This document shows, one piece after another, positions 13,101-15,908 of a DNA stretch of 15,908 bases; positions within the stretch are counted from its first letter, which is position 1, and every line of letters starts with the position of its first letter. The stretch is from Ramicandelaber brevisporus (Eukaryota > Kickxellomycota > Ramicandelaberales > Ramicandelaberaceae): contig MU603191.1 in the NCBI GenBank assembly GCA_025201865.1, forward strand, positions 1-15,908. Direction: 5' to 3'. The position numbers and the translations under genes were made by a program. Under the pieces are notes generated by a model. That model saw only the letters and a list, made by a program, of their open reading frames with translations. It was not told the origin of the DNA and did not search any database.

Positions 13101-15189
13101 TATTGTTATTACCGCTGCTATTATTAGTTGCAGTTTTCCGCAACAGTAATAATGAGGATGATGATGACGCTGATGCTGATGCTGATGATGGTATTGATGA
13201 TTGATTTCTGGATGGAATGGGTGCATAAATGCTTTTGTGATCAAATGGAACACTTGTGGGAGACAGCACTTGGAATGGAAGCCCACCACTGCTGCTCAGT
13301 GTAACTGCGCTGTCTGATGTTGGTGGAACTATTGAGGGAGGAACACTATTCACATTGTATGATTCAATATCCATCTCATCTCCAGTCAAATCAACCACTC
13401 CGGCATGCTGTTCAGATTGGATATATTGCTGCTGCCGCTGTTGTTGCTGGTGGTGCTGCTGCTGTTGTTGTTCTCTTCTTCTCAATAATAAAGCCAATGA
13501 CTCAAGTGTATTCTGCGTGTTTGCTGATTGTCTGTTTGATGATAATAATGATGGGTCCAACTTTGATAATAATTCCAATTCATTTAATGTATTTTCATCA
13601 ACATTATCATTATCTGATGTCAAATGTGCAAATACATTGGCTGTAACCCTCTTGTATGCTTCATATAACCTCTGTTTGAACTGTGCATTATTACTACTAC
13701 TATTAATACCAATATTGTGATTGTGGTTGTGGTTGTGATTGTGATTGTGATTGATACTGCTATTAATATTGGCTGATGCTACTGCTGATGATGAGGCTGC
13801 TCCACTTGAATTTGCTCTAGAATGTGTACCTGAGGCTGCATTTGACGAACCAGTTGTCATTGCAGCTGCAATACTGGCTGTGCCTGCTGCAGGTGTTGAT
13901 AATAAACCAGCCAACAGTTGTAATTGCTGAGGTGATGAATATCGAGGTGAAATTGGAAACTGTGAATCATTATTCTCTCCTCCACTGTTGCTCACGCTAG
14001 TTGATACAAATGCAGAATCCGATCTCACGTTTCCTGCCAGTGCTACTGCTGCCGAAGCTGTCCTCACTGCCACGTTGGCTGCTGCTGGCGCAGGTGATAG
14101 GCTGTCTGTCTCCGGTGACAACCCAGCGCCTGACATCATCATCACTCTTTGTAGTATTTGATGAGTAAATGCAGCATGTCGCAGGCTATCCGCGTCTGAA
14201 CCCAATGTTGAACTTGGAATCCCTGCAATAACTGACGAAGCGACAGAAGGTGATCGAGATGATATAAATCGCAGTGGATTCAAGTTGCGCTTTGGAGTCA
14301 TTCCGGCCAATGGCTTAACAGGCGAACCCTGCGCTGCATCGCTGTCTTCATCACTCAGTACGACTGATGCTCCATTATTGCTAGGGCTTGGTACTTCCCT
14401 AGACTCTTTAGCCTCGAGCTTCCTTCGCTTGATAGCCTGTGACTTCGTTGCTGTAATTGTTGACTCCATAGCGATTGGTATTGCTGTTGCTGTTGATACA
14501 GATGGTGTTGCAGCTGTTGTTGCCGCTGCTGGTTCTGTTACCGTTGGCCGAGTTACTGCGGCATCGGCGGACTGAGCTGAAGGGAATACAAGCTGCCGTC
14601 GTGATCTCGCCGATATCGCTCGAGTGGCTCTCTCTTTCGGCATTACCACTGCAGAACTTCCAGGTGAGTCGACTGTTGATGGTGAGGGTGGGGGCAGCAC
14701 TAATGGCCTTTGCTGCTGTTGGGAGTGATGTTGGGAGGATGTGGTAGCAGGGTTAGATTCACGGGCTCTCTTCCGTGTGATTCGATTTGCCCCTGCAGTT
14801 GCTGCAGTTGCTGGAGATGCCTCTACCCCGCTTTGATTTTGATCACCTCCAATCACTGATGAGCCTATTCCGGTATTTAGTCCATCAACGTGGTTCTCCT
14901 TCTCGTCGCTTCCAGCTAGCCTTGGTGACATCCGCTGTTGTCCAACGCTCAGGAGCTTGTTTGCAACTGTAGCTCCGCTCGATACTCGCCGTGATGTTGA
15001 TGTCCTGCCCAGACTACTGCTTTTACTTGCGCTGTGCGATATCAATGGAAGAGTCGCGTCACTGGCTGAGGCTGGCGGTGCTGCTGCTGCTGTTCCTGTT
15101 CCTGTTGCTACTGTTGCTGGTGGAGGAAGTCCACTCCCAGTTACGACACCACCTGGCCCGCCTGACCGCCGCCGTGTTACTGCCGTCAT
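10111..15189 (-). CDS. large nuclear regulator: C2HC zinc finger + PHD finger with AT-hook-like insert + acidic-hydrophobic C-terminus
   Basis: A 1692-residue open frame of 5.1 kb without introns. Basic patches that could import it to the nucleus are TRKRAR (138-143) and KRRK (254-257). A zinc finger has Cys731-x2-Cys734-x12-His747-x3-Cys751 (C2HC). The PHD finger is complete, C4HC3: Cys880, Cys882, Cys906, Cys909, His914, Cys917, Cys932, Cys935. Its first loop holds KVGRPKKKQ (889-897), like an AT-hook core. VVDLTGDE (598-605) resembles a SUMO-binding motif. Runs of Q (574-588, 847-858, 1117-1132, 1509-1520), N (1527-1534), NH (480-492) and H (775-790) fill the linkers. Residues 1186-1494 hold many DLF/LDFDIGL-like acidic-hydrophobic clusters typical of activation domains. 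PHD fingers usually read histone tails, so a chromatin-bound transcription regulator is likely. I know no named family with this order. The ATG at 15187-15189 has A at -3; an upstream exon cannot be excluded. Confidence 0.9.
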   Translation of the reverse strand: MTAVTRRRSGGPGGVVTGSGLPPPATVATGTGTAAAAPPASASDATLPLISHSASKSSSLGRTSTSRRVSSGATVANKLLSVGQQRMSPRLAGSDEKENHVDGLNTGIGSSVIGGDQNQSGVEASPATAATAGANRITRKRARESNPATTSSQHHSQQQQRPLVLPPPSPSTVDSPGSSAVVMPKERATRAISARSRRQLVFPSAQSADAAVTRPTVTEPAAATTAATPSVSTATAIPIAMESTITATKSQAIKRRKLEAKESREVPSPSNNGASVVLSDEDSDAAQGSPVKPLAGMTPKRNLNPLRFISSRSPSVASSVIAGIPSSTLGSDADSLRHAAFTHQILQRVMMMSGAGLSPETDSLSPAPAAANVAVRTASAAVALAGNVRSDSAFVSTSVSNSGGENNDSQFPISPRYSSPQQLQLLAGLLSTPAAGTASIAAAMTTGSSNAASGTHSRANSSGAASSSAVASANINSSINHNHNHNHNHNHNIGINSSSNNAQFKQRLYEAYKRVTANVFAHLTSDNDNVDENTLNELELLSKLDPSLLSSNRQSANTQNTLESLALLLRRREQQQQQHHQQQQRQQQYIQSEQHAGVVDLTGDEMDIESYNVNSVPPSIVPPTSDSAVTLSSSGGLPFQVLSPTSVPFDHKSIYAPIPSRNQSSIPSSASASASSSSSLLLLRKTATNNSSGNNNSGRSSRLSNTPQLQQRQLQQVEVGSDGKSIVYYSCEDCGKRYKSKGGLKSHYSKCDMSFQRKLYSDIPDIPHSDIISDHSHHHNYNHHHSYHHHSDINSASNIRKQSPATSATVSMNFAPPTGSSSLSMPPSSSFTSKSSANNAQVLVKRQQQQQQQQQQQQTSSVMTSSSSVGYLGRAARNDCICGQPARPKVGRPKKKQPFTEHNVQCSRCNTWFHKHCVGLASETNTIVNYRCIHCFEYNLTVAGLHSDNINGINNNNAQRIQQMHSNITTNNGNNNCNSNNNTTATTSTASSVATGRIINTPAIASAARFGSTPGTPMRYEKSATQAADSQLFSPATARLKKLLADMPESEDEEDPPTIQQQPHQSHHHQSHHQTVSHVRHPPVQIPVTRKLSEVSTQGSDAPLLSLPPRQLIQLHQQQQQQQQQQQQQQQQRQQHSSINTTVPSNTDLVGLCGGGSVSAVTPDLVLGSLITPQIEQLQTTAAIEDDGLPSEFSHVAGLASDMLDFDIGLPTDIDLTGNIEQWLHNDLQSLTASTSINPTMDEIARSTLVNQLHSTAGNARRMSTRAASDIDSEATVALDDPLNDLFEMVGFAKQPQLQQQLSHQQLSQQQPSHQQTQSTLSSELDFLGLPLPQRPRPSSAKTAVKNAVAENIVVPAAYSSTIEPALPLDMTALDSVLQPSNINRNTRNSIASQSAISLAAMATFGVPTVATDITDAISMTSAAAVAAAALPADLFNTADLAALLATDSTGLALPFDLNIPGFNTNTLLSDLGDVPPLQSLRADANELDAIFGPLTTSTIEQQLPVVAQQQQQQQQQQQQSRLSPLNNNNNNNNRVPATVASVMSTGPSSALTLTDPPMPLLDADILPQVSRIHTRLTSSASTETLGSLHEDDIDSIDSSAALIQTRSGAATATTVATTATATATAVTTTGRHYPPPQLQPINRQMSTISAPVPISTDARRRLPPMGMFEPSAVERANSGTLVDLDLRQSRR
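10588..10665 (-). repeat. adjacent poly-Asn (8) and poly-Gln (12) triplet runs
   Basis: On the minus strand, CAG/CAA codons give Gln1509-1520 (10630-10665), then SRLSPL, then eight Asn codons, 1527-1534 (10588-10611). Codons within the Gln run are mixed. Confidence 0.9.
11794..11841 (-). repeat. poly-Gln run (16)
   Basis: Sixteen Gln codons for residues 1117-1132, mixed CAG and CAA including a stretch of six CAG. It is the longest homopolymer in the protein and is flanked by a His-Gln context on both sides. Confidence 0.95.
12385..12552 (-). other. PHD finger coding segment (C4HC3) with AT-hook-like loop
   Basis: The segment encodes Cys880 to Cys935. Spacing is C-x-C-x23-C-x2-C-x4-H-x2-C-x14-C-x2-C, with the aromatic WFH before the His-Cys pair as in typical PHD fingers. 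The 23-residue first loop is on the long side because it holds the basic KVGRPKKKQ stretch. Confidence 0.88.
12616..12651 (-). repeat. poly-Gln run (12)
   Basis: Twelve Gln codons (residues 847-858), mixed CAG/CAA, about 20 residues before the PHD finger. Confidence 0.93.
12937..12999 (-). other. C2HC zinc-finger coding segment
   Basis: The segment encodes Cys731 to Cys751: C-x2-C-x12-H-x3-C with Tyr738 and Leu744 at the hydrophobic positions of a classical C2H2 finger. The last ligand is Cys instead of His. It is the only such finger in the protein. Confidence 0.82.
13426..13470 (-). repeat. Gln/His-rich triplet run
   Basis: Residues 574-588 read Q5 H2 Q4 R Q3, encoded by mixed CAG/CAA with CAC/CAT. 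It lies 10 residues before the SUMO-interaction-like motif. Confidence 0.9.
13714..13752 (-). repeat. hexanucleotide repeat encoding alternating Asn-His
   Basis: The plus strand shows (ATTGTG)/(GTTGTG) hexamers, giving NHNHNHNHNHNHN (residues 480-492) on the coding strand. Asn codons vary (AAT, AAC) while His codons are all CAC. Confidence 0.92.
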
Positions 15190-15216
15190 CCTCGAACGCT
15201 CACGATGAGGAAGGAG

Positions 15217-15240
15217 GGAAGGAAGGAAGGAAGGAAGGAA
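15217..15240. repeat. tetranucleotide microsatellite (GGAA)6
   Basis: Six perfect GGAA copies, preceded by related GAGG words, directly in the presumed 5' leader of the PHD gene. Confidence 0.93.
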
Positions 15241-15475
15241 GACAATCTAAAAATAAGGCCGTGGAGGTTCGACTGAAAAGGACGCGCTATTTGCCCTCGC
15301 TCTTGCTGTTGCTATTACTCGTACTGTTGTGTTGGTCTGTAGGTCGATAGTGTATACTGTGAGAGCAAGCGGTTGAGTGAGTAACGTCGAGTGAGCGGGA
15401 AAGGACGAGCTGTTCCTTTTTGCTGTTGAGGATGCTGCTGGAAAAGGGCCGGGGGATCTCTTTTGTATGATGAGG

Positions 15476-15514
15476 ACACACACACACACACTCAGACACA
15501 CACACACACACACA
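15476..15514. repeat. interrupted dinucleotide microsatellite (AC)n
   Basis: (AC)8 at 15476-15491, a TCAG interruption, then a second AC run of about 19 nt ending at 15514. On the coding strand of the PHD gene this is GT-rich DNA, about 290-325 nt upstream of the ATG. Confidence 0.95.
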
Positions 15515-15908
15515 AGTCTTGTTGTTGCTGTGAAGTTGTTATTGTTGCTGTTGTTGTTGTTGTTGGCACTGTCGATAATGCGGTCGATATTGAATGAACC
15601 TCCGAAAAGGGTAACCAGCTCTGTATTGCGGAATGAAGGGACAAAGAGGTATCCAGGGCAGCGTGAATCGGAAGCCTCGCAAAAAAAAGTTGTTGACGTT
15701 GTTGCACCAGGAACGACGAACAAGCCCAAAACAAACAAACGTCGCTCGTTCACTTGGCTCGTTCACTCGCTCGTTTGTACAATCGGACACACGCTGGCTC
15801 TGTGCTGTTCAACGTGCCGTGTGTTTGATGAGCCGAAGATTGGCAAAGTGTACAGCTGTTAGCACAGTCGAGATGTAAACAAACCGCGGTAGCAGTAATA
15901 ATAGTAGT

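Larger units (their letters stand above)
15190..15908 (-). promoter_or_regulatory. upstream region of the PHD-finger gene, microsatellite-rich
   Basis: About 720 nt to the window edge with no convincing gene. It holds (GGAA)6 at 15217-15240, 28 nt from the ATG, which reads (TTCC)6 on the coding strand and gives a CT-rich leader. Two AC runs lie at 15476-15491 and 15496-15514, a TTG-rich run at about 15520-15566, and repeated CTCGTTCACT-like words at about 15744-15775. I see no clear TATA box. Open frames here encode mostly poly-Leu, His-Thr or poly-Gln and are repeat products. Confidence 0.5.

Noticed and set aside
10111-15189. Splitting the PHD gene into two genes or adding introns
   Set aside because: The frame is open over 5.1 kb and domains and low-complexity style are continuous. 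In-frame introns cannot be wholly excluded without RNA data, but none is needed.
15467-15862. Plus-strand frame with a poly-Leu stretch that mimics a membrane span
   Set aside because: The His-Thr and Leu runs are translations of the AC and TTG microsatellites; there is no homology and no gene context.

Overview
The window looks like nuclear DNA of a fungus, probably an early-diverging, intron-poor lineage. A Kickxellomycotina/Zoopagomycota-like origin is only a guess from gene style; nothing in the window fixes the taxon. The evidence for fungus is a carboxypeptidase Y-type vacuolar peptidase, an Snf4-type AMPK gamma subunit, small secreted Cys-rich proteins, a Qcr6 hinge subunit with one spliceosomal intron, and a WW protein of Wwm1-like layout. 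Genes are monocistronic and compact. Only one of seven needs an intron. Intergenic DNA and low-complexity coding DNA are full of 3-6 bp microsatellites.

Layout: (1) 1-783 (+), C-terminal part of a serine carboxypeptidase S10, cut by the window edge. (2) 1085-2611 (+), SNF4-like AMPK gamma subunit with four CBS domains, an acidic/Q-rich N-terminus and an acidic insert. (3) 2757-3062 (-), secreted 12-Cys small protein, convergent with SNF4. (4) 3694-5688 (-), ABCG/White-type half transporter. (5) 6449-6973 (-), secreted protein of unknown family. (6) 7576-8061 (+, one 279-nt intron), QCR6, the hinge subunit of complex III, divergent from gene 5 across a microsatellite-rich promoter. (7) 8268-9236 (-), WW-domain/Pro-rich protein, convergent with QCR6. 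(8) 10111-15189 (-), a 1692-residue single-exon nuclear regulator with a C2HC zinc finger, a PHD finger with an AT-hook-like insert, many Q/N/H runs and a long acidic-hydrophobic activation-domain-like C-terminus.

The genes do not form an obvious pathway or cluster. SNF4 (energy sensing) and QCR6 (respiration) are housekeeping genes, and the others are secretory, transport or regulatory. I see no transposon, tRNA, rRNA, CRISPR or cluster-type system. The most unusual items are the PHD/AT-hook/C2HC giant, the gamma subunit with altered nucleotide-site residues, the QCR6 intron whose branch-point motif directly abuts the 3' splice site, the two orphan secreted proteins, and repeat arrays in promoters. 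All comparisons to known proteins were made from memory, without database searches.
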